From positions 1-6,768 of the forward strand of contig JAAPAA010000063.1 of the NCBI GenBank assembly GCA_012274165.1: a DNA stretch of 6,768 bases. The letters are read 5' to 3'. The notes below the pieces were generated by a model. That model searched no databases, was not told the DNA's origin, and worked only from the letters and a program-made list of their open reading frames with translations. The position numbers and the translations under genes are program-made. This DNA comes from Thiobacillaceae bacterium (GTDB lineage Bacteria; Pseudomonadota; Gammaproteobacteria; Burkholderiales; Thiobacillaceae). Of this stretch, positions 1 through 5,885 are shown one piece after another; within the stretch, counting starts at the first letter, position 1, and each line of letters begins with the position of its first letter.

Positions 1-398
1 CTGGCTACATCTCGCCGCTGCATGGCCTGCAACGGCTGGAAAAGCTCATGGACGAATACGGCGGCGGCATCGGCACCTTGTACGCGACCAACGAACCCAT
101 GCTTAACCGCGGCCTCGAACTGCTGAGCATGCTGAAGGAGGATCTCGACCACATTGGCGCCGAAGACCTGCACCAGCTGCAGCGCACCTGGGAACTCAAC
201 CACCGGGTCTGGACCTCGGAAGCCGTGCTCAGGCACACCCAGTTCCGGCAGGAAACCCGCTGGCCAGGCTACTACTACCGAGGCGATTATCCGAAACTGG
301 ACGATGCCACGTGGCATGTCTTCACCGCATCCCGCTACGACGCGAAAACGGGCGAATGGGGCATGACCAAGCTGCCGGTGCATCACATCATTACGTGA
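1..398 (+). CDS. aprA: Adenylylsulfate (APS) reductase alpha subunit, C-terminal part (5' end outside window)
   Basis: Only the last 131 codons are present; the first complete codon begins at base 3 and the TGA is at 396-398. The reading includes RWPGYYYRGDYPKLDD and, near the end, SRYDAKTGEW, which I recognise as the conserved C-terminal region of AprA. AprA is the FAD-bearing subunit of the cytoplasmic AprAB complex, which interconverts sulfite plus AMP and adenosine 5'-phosphosulfate. Sulfur oxidisers use it in the oxidising direction and sulfate reducers in the reverse. The FAD-binding domain and catalytic residues lie upstream of the window and cannot be checked. aprB is expected just upstream. 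No aprM-like or hdr gene follows; the next 400 bases are non-coding, so aprA appears to be the last gene of its operon. The oxidative direction is inferred from the other sulfur genes here, not shown by this fragment. Confidence 0.93.
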   Translation, partial: GYISPLHGLQRLEKLMDEYGGGIGTLYATNEPMLNRGLELLSMLKEDLDHIGAEDLHQLQRTWELNHRVWTSEAVLRHTQFRQETRWPGYYYRGDYPKLDDATWHVFTASRYDAKTGEWGMTKLPVHHIIT

Positions 399-464
399 CC
401 GGGGCGATGCGGAATTTGCGGCGTCCTCCGGCGATCAATGGGTCGAATGCCAAGGGGAAATGGG

Positions 465-501
465 AGCATATGCCTCGGCCAGCCTGGCCGAGGCATATGC
501 T
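465..501 (+). terminator. Perfect 17-bp inverted repeat behind aprA, possible terminator or 3'-end stabiliser
   Basis: The left arm (465-481, AGCATATGCCTCGGCCA) and right arm (485-501) are exact reverse complements around a GCC loop at 482-484. It starts 66 bases after the aprA stop, where an operon-terminal hairpin is expected. No T-run follows (the next bases are GACGGGTACTGG), so it is not a textbook intrinsic terminator. It could block 3' exonucleases, act in Rho-assisted termination, or be a mobile repetitive palindrome. Confidence 0.5.
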
Positions 502-797
502 GACGGGTACTGGTAGCTTCCTGTGTCCGCTTTACTGAACCATGCCCCAACTGGCGCTACCGGCCAGGAACGGTCGTTCGCCCCAGCCTGAATGCGGTCA
601 TTGGAACGGCTGCTGCGCTCCGAGAGCTGCCGTAAAGCGAATTCACACAATTCGGCCAAACCGACCATAGACCACAAGAGATTCGTGCGGCAGCAATGTG
701 GCAGCTAACGGTCATTGATAAAGAATGTTAGGTGTGCTGGCGCACAGACATCAACATGAGCGAATGCGCTAATGAATCGGTGAACTCGTGCTTAATT

Positions 798-812
798 ACC
801 CTCCCAGAGGGT
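798..812 (+). promoter_or_regulatory. Short hairpin just upstream of the miniprotein ribosome binding site
   Basis: ACCCTC (798-803) and GAGGGT (807-812) form a perfect 6-bp stem with a CCA loop, 12 bases before the GGAGG at 825-829. Its position in the presumed leader suggests a possible role in mRNA structure or protein binding. Chance occurrence is not excluded. Confidence 0.25.
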
Positions 813-824
813 GAGCTATGAGAT

Positions 825-829
825 GGAGG
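825..829 (+). promoter_or_regulatory. Strong Shine-Dalgarno sequence for the 20-aa miniprotein
   Basis: GGAGG, within GGAGGTG, lies 7 bases before the ATG at 837 and is separated from it by an A-rich stretch. It is among the best ribosome binding sites in the window and is the main argument that the tiny frame behind it is translated. Confidence 0.6.
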
Positions 830-836
830 TGAAAAA

Positions 837-899
837 ATGTATATCGGTCTCGGTACTGTAGTCCTCATTATAGTTATATATCTTGTCTTTTTTCGTTAG
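837..899 (+). CDS. Putative single-span membrane miniprotein, 20 aa
   Basis: ATG at 837, TAG at 897-899. The peptide begins MYIGLGTVV, continues with almost only Ile, Leu, Val, Tyr and Phe, and ends FFR. The composition fits one transmembrane helix, and the terminal Arg would favour a cytoplasmic C-terminus. It has a strong ribosome binding site with 7-base spacing. I do not recognise a named family. It recalls the very short hydrophobic bacterial peptides (KdpF-like subunits, DUF3309-like starts, type I toxins), but at this length similarity means little. It stands alone: no kdp genes or obvious antisense partner are nearby, and the PAP2 remnant begins immediately downstream in another frame. 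A chance frame is possible, but near-complete hydrophobicity plus the ribosome site makes translation more likely than not. Confidence 0.5.
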   Translation: MYIGLGTVVLIIVIYLVFFR

Positions 900-904
900 A
901 GATT

Positions 905-1144
905 TGCCAAAACGATAGTCAGAATTTCCCATCTGTCCTTCAGTTTCAGGGGTGGCTTCTGCCCGATCAGTTTGCCTTTGTTCTAGGGTTCGCGGGATTG
1001 AGTAATTTTCATTTCAGCCGCGTGTTCATTCAAGCGCATTTCGCCAGCGATGTCGTGGCCGGGTTCGCATCGGGCACCGCATGGCTTGCGCTGTGCATCG
1101 GCGGCATCGAGCTGATCCGCTACCGTCGTCGCACTCGCCCGTGA
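905..1144 (+). pseudogene. 3' remnant of a PAP2-family membrane phosphatase gene
   Basis: The frame ending at TGA 1142-1144 carries SRVFIQAHFASDVVAG (from 1016), which matches the PAP2 C-terminal signature SR-x5-H-x3-D, including the catalytic His and Asp. It is followed by a hydrophobic helix and a basic tail ending RYRRRTRP. A membrane-like stretch with an FPS near 926-934 precedes it, possibly the relic of the PSGH motif, but GH is missing and the spacing to SR is shorter than usual. No plausible start or N-terminal helices exist: the frame is closed by a stop at 830-832 and overlaps the miniprotein. PAP2 enzymes dephosphorylate phosphatidic acid, undecaprenyl pyrophosphate or similar lipids. 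The tail resembles DedA/PAP2 fusion proteins as I recall them. A non-functional fragment is the best reading; the exact 5' limit is uncertain. Confidence 0.65.
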
Positions 1145-1396
1145 AGAAGCTCGCTTCTTGCCCTTCATGGCGCAGAATCATCATTTTCGTTTACGTTTCT
1201 TGGAAAAAAGGCGCACCAAAACTCGGATAAGGAATGTCTGAAAACCAGACCTAAAACAATGAGTGTTACGGAACCAGTACCGGACATTGGCTACGTCACG
1301 TATGAGCAGGCTGCCGCCGCTGTATCTGGAAACTGACAAGGTATTTGGTACCGCATACTGAGCGCATTCTCAAGTCACTCCAGATCGGAATACAGC
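1145..1396. other. Spacer between PAP2 remnant and AsmA gene
   Basis: No supported gene. A short stem lies directly after the PAP2 stop (AAGAAG 1144-1149, CTTCTT 1154-1159) and another at 1236-1250 (GTCTG/CAGAC with loop AAAAC). Neither has a T-run. The word CGGACATTGG near 1282-1291 recalls the repeat-like spacers elsewhere in the window. A promoter for the AsmA gene should lie here, but I see no clear -35/-10 pair. Confidence 0.35.
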
Positions 1397-3316
1397 ATGC
1401 AGCCTCGACGAATATTAGCGGGACTGGCCATCGTCCTCTCCGTGGTCGCCCTGCCGGTCCTGGTGCTGGCCACAACCAGCAACTGGAACTGGCTGCGCGG
1501 GCCGATCAGCCGCCATGTTCATGACATCACCGGTCGCGCCTTGCTGCTGCAAGGCGACCTGAAAGTACACCTGGGATGGCCGCACACGCGGATATATGCA
1601 GAAGGCGTGGCTTTCTCCAATCCGCTCTGGGCGCATGAAAAACAGATGTTCGAAGCCCGCAACGTCGGCTTTTCCCTCGCCATGCTGCCGCTGTTGGACG
1701 GCCGCATTGTGCTCAACGAGGTGCAGCTGGATCGGGCCGTGGCATTGTTCGAGCAGGCTGCCGACGGCAGAAAAAACTGGCTGCTCGACCGCCAGCAGCG
1801 CGATGAAAGCGCGCGCATCACGGTCAACCATGTCGCCATCAAAGCAGGACGTATAGGCTATAGCGACGTGCGGCAAAAAACCGCGATCAGCGCAATCGTC
1901 GCAACCCGTGACGCGTCGACTGCAACCGTCACTCCGCTGAGTATCACCGCGCAGGGGCAATACCATGGCCTTAAGCTCAAGGCACAAGCCCAGGGTGCTA
2001 GCGTGCTGACCTTGCGCGAGGTCAAGACGCCGTACCGGCTGAAACTGGCCGGAACAATCGGCCCGACCACTGTGCGCGCCGACGGCACCATCACCAATCT
2101 GGCCGAGTTTTCCGCGATCGATCTCAAAATCAGCCTGAGCGGCGGCAGCCTTGCCCAGCTCTATCCGCTGCTCGGCATTGTCTTGCCGGATACGCCGCCG
2201 TATGCCACGCAGGGGCGTTTGCTGCATCAGGCGCAGCGCTGGCGTTACGAGAAATTTTCCGGCCGGGTCGGGCGCAGCGACATGGCCGGCACATTGCAGG
2301 TGGACACCGGCGGCAAGCGCAGCAAACTGACGGCGACGCTGGCTTCGCGCCAACTGAATTTGGCCGATATGGGGCCGCTGGTGGGCAGCGCATCCGCTGC
2401 ATCGGCATCCGGCGAGCTTGCCGTTGATCAACCGGCTGCAGGACGCCGGGTGTTGCCGACTACGCCATTTCGCAGCGAACGCTGGCCGCAGATGGATGCC
2501 GATGTAACATTCAATGCGGCATCGATCAAGCACAACGCCGCGCTGCCGATCGACACGCTCTCCACCCGCCTGCAATTGAAGGACGCGGTGTTGACCCTCG
2601 ACCCGTTGCGCGTTGGCGTCGCGGGCGGCAGCCTGGCAGGTTCGCTCGAGCTCGATGCACGCCAGCAACCGATTCGGGCGCGCGCCGATCTGAACGCACG
2701 CAAAATTCGCCTTGCCCGGCTATTTCCTACCTTTGACCAGAACAAGGCCAGCATTGGCCAGCTCAATGGCGATATCAGCCTGCGAGGGCGGGGCGATACC
2801 GTAGCGGCCATGCTGGGCAGCGCCGATGGCAAACTGGCGATGGTGGTCAACGATGGTGAAATCAGCAAGCTGATGATGGAGTCGGTCGGCCTGCATCTGC
2901 TTGAAATCCTGCAACTCAAGATCAGCGGCGACAAACCAATCCGCATCCGCTGCGGGGTGGCCGACTTCGACGTCAGACAGGGCGTCATGCAGTCCAATAT
3001 TCTGGTTTTCGACACCGACATCACTCGCATTGGCGGCAGCGGCAGCATCGACCTCGGTAAGGAACAGCTCGACCTGACGCTGACGCCGATATCGCGAAAA
3101 CTGAGCCTGGTGTCATTGCACACGCCGATTCATGTGCAGGGCAGTTTCGTCGATCCGCAAGTGTCGCTGGACAAGACGACGCTGGCCACGCGTGGACTCG
3201 GCGCGCTGGCGCTGGGTCTGGTCAATCCCCTGCTGGCGTTATTACCCCTGATTGAAACCGGGCCAGGTCTCGACAGCGAATGCCGTCAGATGATCCATGA
3301 AGCACAAACCCCTTGA
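1397..3316 (+). CDS. AsmA family protein, 639 aa
   Basis: Residues about 7-26 form one N-terminal membrane anchor after the basic MQPRR, leaving a large periplasmic body. The segment after it (NWNWLRGPISRHVHDITGR, then GDLKVHLGWP, EGVAFSNPLW, and ADGRKNWLLDR near 122-132) is the hallmark start of AsmA proteins. The part from about 464 to 620 matches the C-terminal AsmA domain: DGKLAMVVNDGEISKLMMES, then alternating strands and PIHVQGSFVDPQVSLD. AsmA-like proteins resemble the bridge-type lipid-transfer proteins (TamB, YhdP) and are linked to outer-membrane assembly and lipid homeostasis; the substrate of this one is unknown. The length is normal for the shorter AsmA group. The start has only a weak ribosome site (CGGA, 7 bases away), but the next in-frame ATG would remove the anchor. 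The PAP2 remnant upstream hints at an older lipid-related cluster. The last codons may overlap recombinase-derived DNA. Confidence 0.9.
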   Translation: MQPRRILAGLAIVLSVVALPVLVLATTSNWNWLRGPISRHVHDITGRALLLQGDLKVHLGWPHTRIYAEGVAFSNPLWAHEKQMFEARNVGFSLAMLPLLDGRIVLNEVQLDRAVALFEQAADGRKNWLLDRQQRDESARITVNHVAIKAGRIGYSDVRQKTAISAIVATRDASTATVTPLSITAQGQYHGLKLKAQAQGASVLTLREVKTPYRLKLAGTIGPTTVRADGTITNLAEFSAIDLKISLSGGSLAQLYPLLGIVLPDTPPYATQGRLLHQAQRWRYEKFSGRVGRSDMAGTLQVDTGGKRSKLTATLASRQLNLADMGPLVGSASAASASGELAVDQPAAGRRVLPTTPFRSERWPQMDADVTFNAASIKHNAALPIDTLSTRLQLKDAVLTLDPLRVGVAGGSLAGSLELDARQQPIRARADLNARKIRLARLFPTFDQNKASIGQLNGDISLRGRGDTVAAMLGSADGKLAMVVNDGEISKLMMESVGLHLLEILQLKISGDKPIRIRCGVADFDVRQGVMQSNILVFDTDITRIGGSGSIDLGKEQLDLTLTPISRKLSLVSLHTPIHVQGSFVDPQVSLDKTTLATRGLGALALGLVNPLLALLPLIETGPGLDSECRQMIHEAQTP

Positions 3317-3396
3317 GATTGAAAGTGGAATACCTTGGGATCGAGGTCGATTACGCATTGGATATCTCGGAACATACTGCAATCTGGCACCGGTAA
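3303..3396 (+). pseudogene. 3' remnant of a tyrosine-recombinase (integrase) gene
   Basis: From 3325 one frame reads VEYLGIEVDYALDISEHT and stops at TAA 3394-3396. I recognise this as close to the C-terminal end of a phage/plasmid-type integrase family, remembered as ...IESTVRYLGIEVDDALEI.EQT. Just upstream in another frame, 3303-3326 reads HKPLEIES, which would fit the same ending if about 5 bases were lost near 3327. The body with the catalytic Arg-His-Arg-Tyr residues is absent. The fragment overlaps the last codons of the AsmA gene, so an insertion or deletion joint probably lies near 3300-3320. The family assignment is from memory of the motif and the fragment is short, hence moderate confidence. 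Confidence 0.5.
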
Positions 3397-3620
3397 CGTC
3401 GGCAGCACGCTAGGTCCCTTGACAGGCTACGTGCGGCCGCTTTGTGGCGTGATGCCTTATGCGTGCAATCGGCCATGAGCGGTCATCGAGCATGTGACCC
3501 TAAAGCAGATGTTGGCCATGAATACGCCCAGGTCGTTTAGCGTATCGTTCTCACAAGTCGGTAAGATTGCCCCGCACGGAATACGAATAAGCTTAAATAA
3601 ATCTCAATGAGGAGAGTCAT
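3397..3620. other. Spacer with repeat-like debris and the leader of the unknown exported protein
   Basis: No gene is supported. The stretch 3465-3520 (CAATCGGCCATGAGCGGTCAT, then CCCTAAAGCAGATGTTGG) resembles the repeat-like spacer sequence at 523-720; GCGGTCAT occurs at 3479-3486 and at 594-601. The last 40 bases turn AT-rich (AATAAGCTTAAATAAATCTC) before the AGGAG ribosome site at 3610-3614. A promoter probably sits in this region, but I cannot place its boxes. Confidence 0.35.
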
Positions 3621-4355
3621 GTGAGCAACAACCCTTGGTTGTCTAGGGCATCTAGGACAATTGGCTTTGTATTGGCCATGGGGCTCAGCACGTGTGCGTG
3701 TGCGTCGTTATTCGGACTGGGTGGCACAAGCTGGAAAGAAGAGGTGCTGCTGCACGATGGCAATAAGATCATCGTTGACCGGTCAGTCGAGTATGGAGGC
3801 CGACATGAGCTCGGGCAGACTCCCCCATTCAAAGAGCAGACCCTGACTTTCACTTTGCCGAGCACCAACCAGCGCATCACTTGGAAAGACGAATACAGCG
3901 ATGACGTGGGCAGTTCAAACTTCAATCCTATTCTGGTGGGAGTGTTTGGGGACACAGCGTACGTAGTGGGTTCCCCGGTGAACTCCGAGTCTTACTCCAA
4001 GTGGGGTTGCCCCAATCCACCCTATGTGGTCTTCAAATATCAAGACAAGGGATGGAAGCGCATTCCGCTGAATCAACTGCCAGCCGAGCTCAAATCACCC
4101 AACCTTGTGATTTCCTCACCGGACGATGTGGCAAAAAAAGCCAAGCGTGGCTTTCTCTCAGCCGAAATGATCAAACAGGAAAATGAAGGATTCAGCCAGC
4201 CTGAATTTCGCGCAATCATGCGGGGGCCAGTTGCAAACACGGGATTGGGTTGCTTAGAACGGATCAAAGGTGGTGGATGGCAATCGCCAGGCGGTATCAA
4301 ACGAATGATTCCAATTGCACCATCTCAAACTAATGCCGATAAGAACAGGAATTGA
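3621..4355 (+). CDS. Exported protein of unknown function, 244 aa
   Basis: The start is GTG, chosen because AGGAG (3610-3614) stands 6 bases before it; the ATG at 3619 is followed at once by TGA. Residues 1-12 are basic and polar, 13-24 hydrophobic, and A-C-A at 26-28 gives a signal peptidase I site before Ser29. LSTC at 22-25 is a poor lipobox, so a lipoprotein is less likely. The mature part starts with SLFGLGGTSWKEEVLLHDG, is rich in short beta-type segments, and has Cys130 (KWGCPNPPYV) and Cys211, which could pair in the periplasm. It resembles uncharacterised proteins with a WKEEVLLHDG start that I recall from betaproteobacteria; no function is known to me. It appears more AT-rich than its neighbours and sits beside an integrase remnant, which suggests acquisition by transfer. 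It has no same-strand partner gene. Confidence 0.75.
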   Translation: MSNNPWLSRASRTIGFVLAMGLSTCACASLFGLGGTSWKEEVLLHDGNKIIVDRSVEYGGRHELGQTPPFKEQTLTFTLPSTNQRITWKDEYSDDVGSSNFNPILVGVFGDTAYVVGSPVNSESYSKWGCPNPPYVVFKYQDKGWKRIPLNQLPAELKSPNLVISSPDDVAKKAKRGFLSAEMIKQENEGFSQPEFRAIMRGPVANTGLGCLERIKGGGWQSPGGIKRMIPIAPSQTNADKNRN

Positions 4356-4392
4356 CGAGAACCATAATTCAATCAGCTTATTTCAGTCGACA

Positions 4393-4462
4393 GTCCGCTT
4401 TTCGCGGTGCCGAACGTCCGAAATGGGTCGGGAGTACGCATTCGTAGATCAGGAAAGCGGAC
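4393..4462. repeat. Inverted repeat in the convergent spacer
   Basis: GTCCGCTTT at 4393-4401 and AAAGCGGAC at 4454-4462 are exact 9-bp reverse complements, 52 bases apart. The enclosed CGAACGTCCGAAATGGGTCGG also looks like the repeat-like spacers common in proteobacteria. It lies in the roughly 170-bp gap between two convergent genes (4356-4528) and could act as a two-way transcription end, although the loop is long and no T-run is evident. TGTCCGCTTT also occurs near 524-533 behind aprA. Confidence 0.45.
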
Positions 4463-4528
4463 GCTTGCCATGGCAGTGGGTATTGATGATGCGCCGCTGG
4501 CTGTCTTCCACCGACCAGCTACATCTTT

Positions 4529-5755
4529 CTATGCCGCCAGCCGCCGTCCTCTCTCGCTATGCGAAAGCGCGCACTGGTTGCGCCCGAGTTCCAGTTCGCT
4601 GGCCTTCGCTTCGTCCACCTCGATCAGGCCGGTGTTGACTCGCCGGATGTCGTCGTAGGCCTTTGGATGTTCCGGCAGGCTGCCGAGGATGTAGGCGCTG
4701 AATGCGGCCTGTCCACGGCCGAACATGCGCAAGCCCTGGTTGTGGCTGCGCAGGGCGCCGAGGGTGGCGCGGTAGCAGCCTTGCGCGTCGGCCTCGTGCA
4801 TGTGGCTGAAGTGGGCCGGCAGCACGATGGTGCGATCGGGCAAGGCCAGCAGCCGTTGCAGCGAGCGGTAGAGCAGCGGCGTCCAGGTCTTGGCGCGGCC
4901 GCCGAGGTCGGGGCGGCCGATCGACTCGATGAACAGCGTATCGCCGCTCAACAGATAGCGGTCGTCCACCAGCAGGTTGACCATGCCCAGGGTGTGGCCG
5001 GGCAGATGGTGCGCGCGGACGGTCACCTCGCCCAGCGCAAAGCTCGCTCCGTCCTCCAGATATCGGAAGGAAAACGTCGCGGGCAGCAGGTCATCGGGGT
5101 GGATGCTGTCATAGGGATGCAGCCAGTAGTCCACGCCCAGTTCCCGCGCCAGGGCTACACCGCCGCTGAGGTGGTCGGCCTGCAGGTGGGTGTCGAACAC
5201 GGTCGTGATGCGCCAGCCGCGTTCGCTGGCGATTCGGGTGTAGGTCCCAGTGTGGCGCGCGGCGTCGACCACCATGGCCTCATTGCCGCTGGCCAGCAGG
5301 TAGCTGAGGCAGCCGCGTGCCGGGCGGCTGATCTGGAGCAGGGTGAGCCGCGGGGTTTCCTCGATGGCTCGCACTTCATAGTGGTCGCCCCAGGCAGCCA
5401 TGCCGCCTTCCAGATTGACAGCCTGATAGCCGAGCCGCCGCAGCCCTTCGGCAACGTGGATCGAGGTGTCGCCTTTGGCGCAGACCGCCAGGATCTGCCC
5501 GCTGCGGGGCAAGCTGTCCTTCAGCCGATCCGGCACCGCGCGCGCCACCGCCGCGGCGATTTCTTCGTTTTCATCCGCCAGATCCAGCAGATCGAAATAG
5601 GGAATGTTGAGGGTCTGGATCGGCTCTTTGCCCTCGATTTTCCAGGCATCGAACTCGTCGCGATTGCGTACGTCAAGAATTGTGAACCGGCTGCTGGCGT
5701 CCAGATGACGGTGCAGTTCAGCCGGGCTCCAAACAGGCATTTTGCGCGTGGTCAT
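4529..5755 (-). CDS. Rhodanese-like plus metallo-beta-lactamase-fold protein, probable persulfide-processing enzyme, 408 aa
   Basis: Residues about 9-130 form a rhodanese domain: FTILDVRNRDEFDAWKIEG, the active-site loop VCAKGDTS with Cys92, and NLEGGMAAW. Residues about 135-385 form a metallo-beta-lactamase fold of the ETHE1/persulfide-dioxygenase type: DTHLQADHLSGG (His190, Asp194, His195), PGHTLG (His254), SGDTLF (Asp272) and PAH (His315). His190, His254 and Asp272 match the iron triad of ETHE1-type dioxygenases; the second His of HxHxDH is Gln192. Known relatives oxidise glutathione persulfide to sulfite, and fused rhodanese domains shuttle sulfane sulfur. This protein is presumably cytoplasmic, as no signal peptide is seen. 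I start it at 5755 because AGGAGGG lies just upstream; a TTG-started form from 5833 would add 26 unconserved residues. Its sulfite product would suit AprA. Persulfide dioxygenase activity is inferred, not proven. Confidence 0.88.
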   Translation of the reverse strand: MTTRKMPVWSPAELHRHLDASSRFTILDVRNRDEFDAWKIEGKEPIQTLNIPYFDLLDLADENEEIAAAVARAVPDRLKDSLPRSGQILAVCAKGDTSIHVAEGLRRLGYQAVNLEGGMAAWGDHYEVRAIEETPRLTLLQISRPARGCLSYLLASGNEAMVVDAARHTGTYTRIASERGWRITTVFDTHLQADHLSGGVALARELGVDYWLHPYDSIHPDDLLPATFSFRYLEDGASFALGEVTVRAHHLPGHTLGMVNLLVDDRYLLSGDTLFIESIGRPDLGGRAKTWTPLLYRSLQRLLALPDRTIVLPAHFSHMHEADAQGCYRATLGALRSHNQGLRMFGRGQAAFSAYILGSLPEHPKAYDDIRRVNTGLIEVDEAKASELELGRNQCALSHSERGRRLAA

Positions 5756-5759
5756 TTCA

Positions 5760-5766
5760 CCCTCCT
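5760..5766 (-). promoter_or_regulatory. Shine-Dalgarno sequence fixing the start of the rhodanese/MBL gene
   Basis: On the minus strand AGGAGGG is followed by TGAA and the ATG at 5755-5753. The near-perfect match and spacing favour this start over the upstream TTG at 5833. Confidence 0.75.
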
Positions 5767-5843
5767 GCGCTGAAAAAGGATCACTTTCATTGTAGTCAGC
5801 GGAACACCGCTCGCGATCTTGATTCATCCCCAATCTGAACTAA

Positions 5844-5864
5844 ACAGTACCTATACAGTCCTAT
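5844..5864. promoter_or_regulatory. Tandem direct repeat in the divergent promoter region, candidate operator
   Basis: ACAGTACCTAT (5844-5854) is followed directly by ACAGTCCTAT (5855-5864), two copies differing by one base and spaced about one helical turn. They lie in the AT-richer 130-bp gap between the minus-strand rhodanese/MBL gene and the plus-strand Rrf2 regulator gene, 21 bases before the regulator's ATG. Autoregulation by the Rrf2 protein from here is a reasonable inference, but Rrf2 operators are usually dyads and I see no good dyad. On the minus strand TACAAT (5794-5789) could be a -10 box for the divergent gene; no clear -35 box accompanies it. Confidence 0.4.
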
Positions 5865-5885
5865 TTATGAATTCTGGGAGTCCTT

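Larger units (their letters stand above)
399..836. other. Gene-poor spacer after aprA with repeat-like sequence
   Basis: I find no convincing gene here apart from the hairpin at 465-501. The stretch 523-720 has the look of the degenerate repeat-like spacer sequence common between genes in beta- and gammaproteobacteria. It contains a TGTCCGCTTTAC word near 524-535, CGCTTTAC at 528-535 mirrored by GTAAAGCG at 632-639, and CGGTCATTG occurring twice (595-603 and 709-717). A minus-strand open frame at 435-677 runs through both arms of the palindrome and is probably accidental. A small hairpin lies at 733-746 (TGTGC/GCACA). The assignment to a repeat class is from memory of similar spacers, not from an alignment. 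Confidence 0.4.

Noticed and set aside
435..677. 80-codon open frame on the minus strand after aprA
   Set aside because: It runs through both arms of the perfect palindrome, has no recognisable domain, and its region looks like degenerate repeat-like spacer sequence; probably an accidental frame.
756..821. 21-codon frame MSECANESVNSC... just before the miniprotein
   Set aside because: No Shine-Dalgarno sequence before its ATG and an ordinary mixed composition; a leader peptide cannot be excluded but nothing supports it.
1144..1159. AAGAAG/CTTCTT stem after the PAP2 remnant as a terminator
   Set aside because: Only 6 bp, mostly A-T pairs, and no T-run follows; too weak to call.
1259..1336. 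25-codon frame MSVTEPVPDIGYV... upstream of the AsmA gene
   Set aside because: No ribosome binding site and no recognised similarity; likely chance within spacer sequence.
1415..2668. Long minus-strand open frame opposite the AsmA gene
   Set aside because: It is the antisense shadow of a strongly recognisable AsmA coding sequence in GC-rich DNA and shows no domain of its own.
4559..5773. 404-codon plus-strand open frame opposite the rhodanese/MBL gene
   Set aside because: The minus strand carries clear rhodanese and metallo-beta-lactamase motifs; the plus-strand product has no recognisable motif and is a codon-bias shadow.
5756..5833. 26-residue N-terminal extension of the rhodanese/MBL protein from a TTG start
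   Set aside because: The extension precedes the domain, looks unconserved, and would bury the excellent AGGAGGG ribosome site used by the ATG at 5755.
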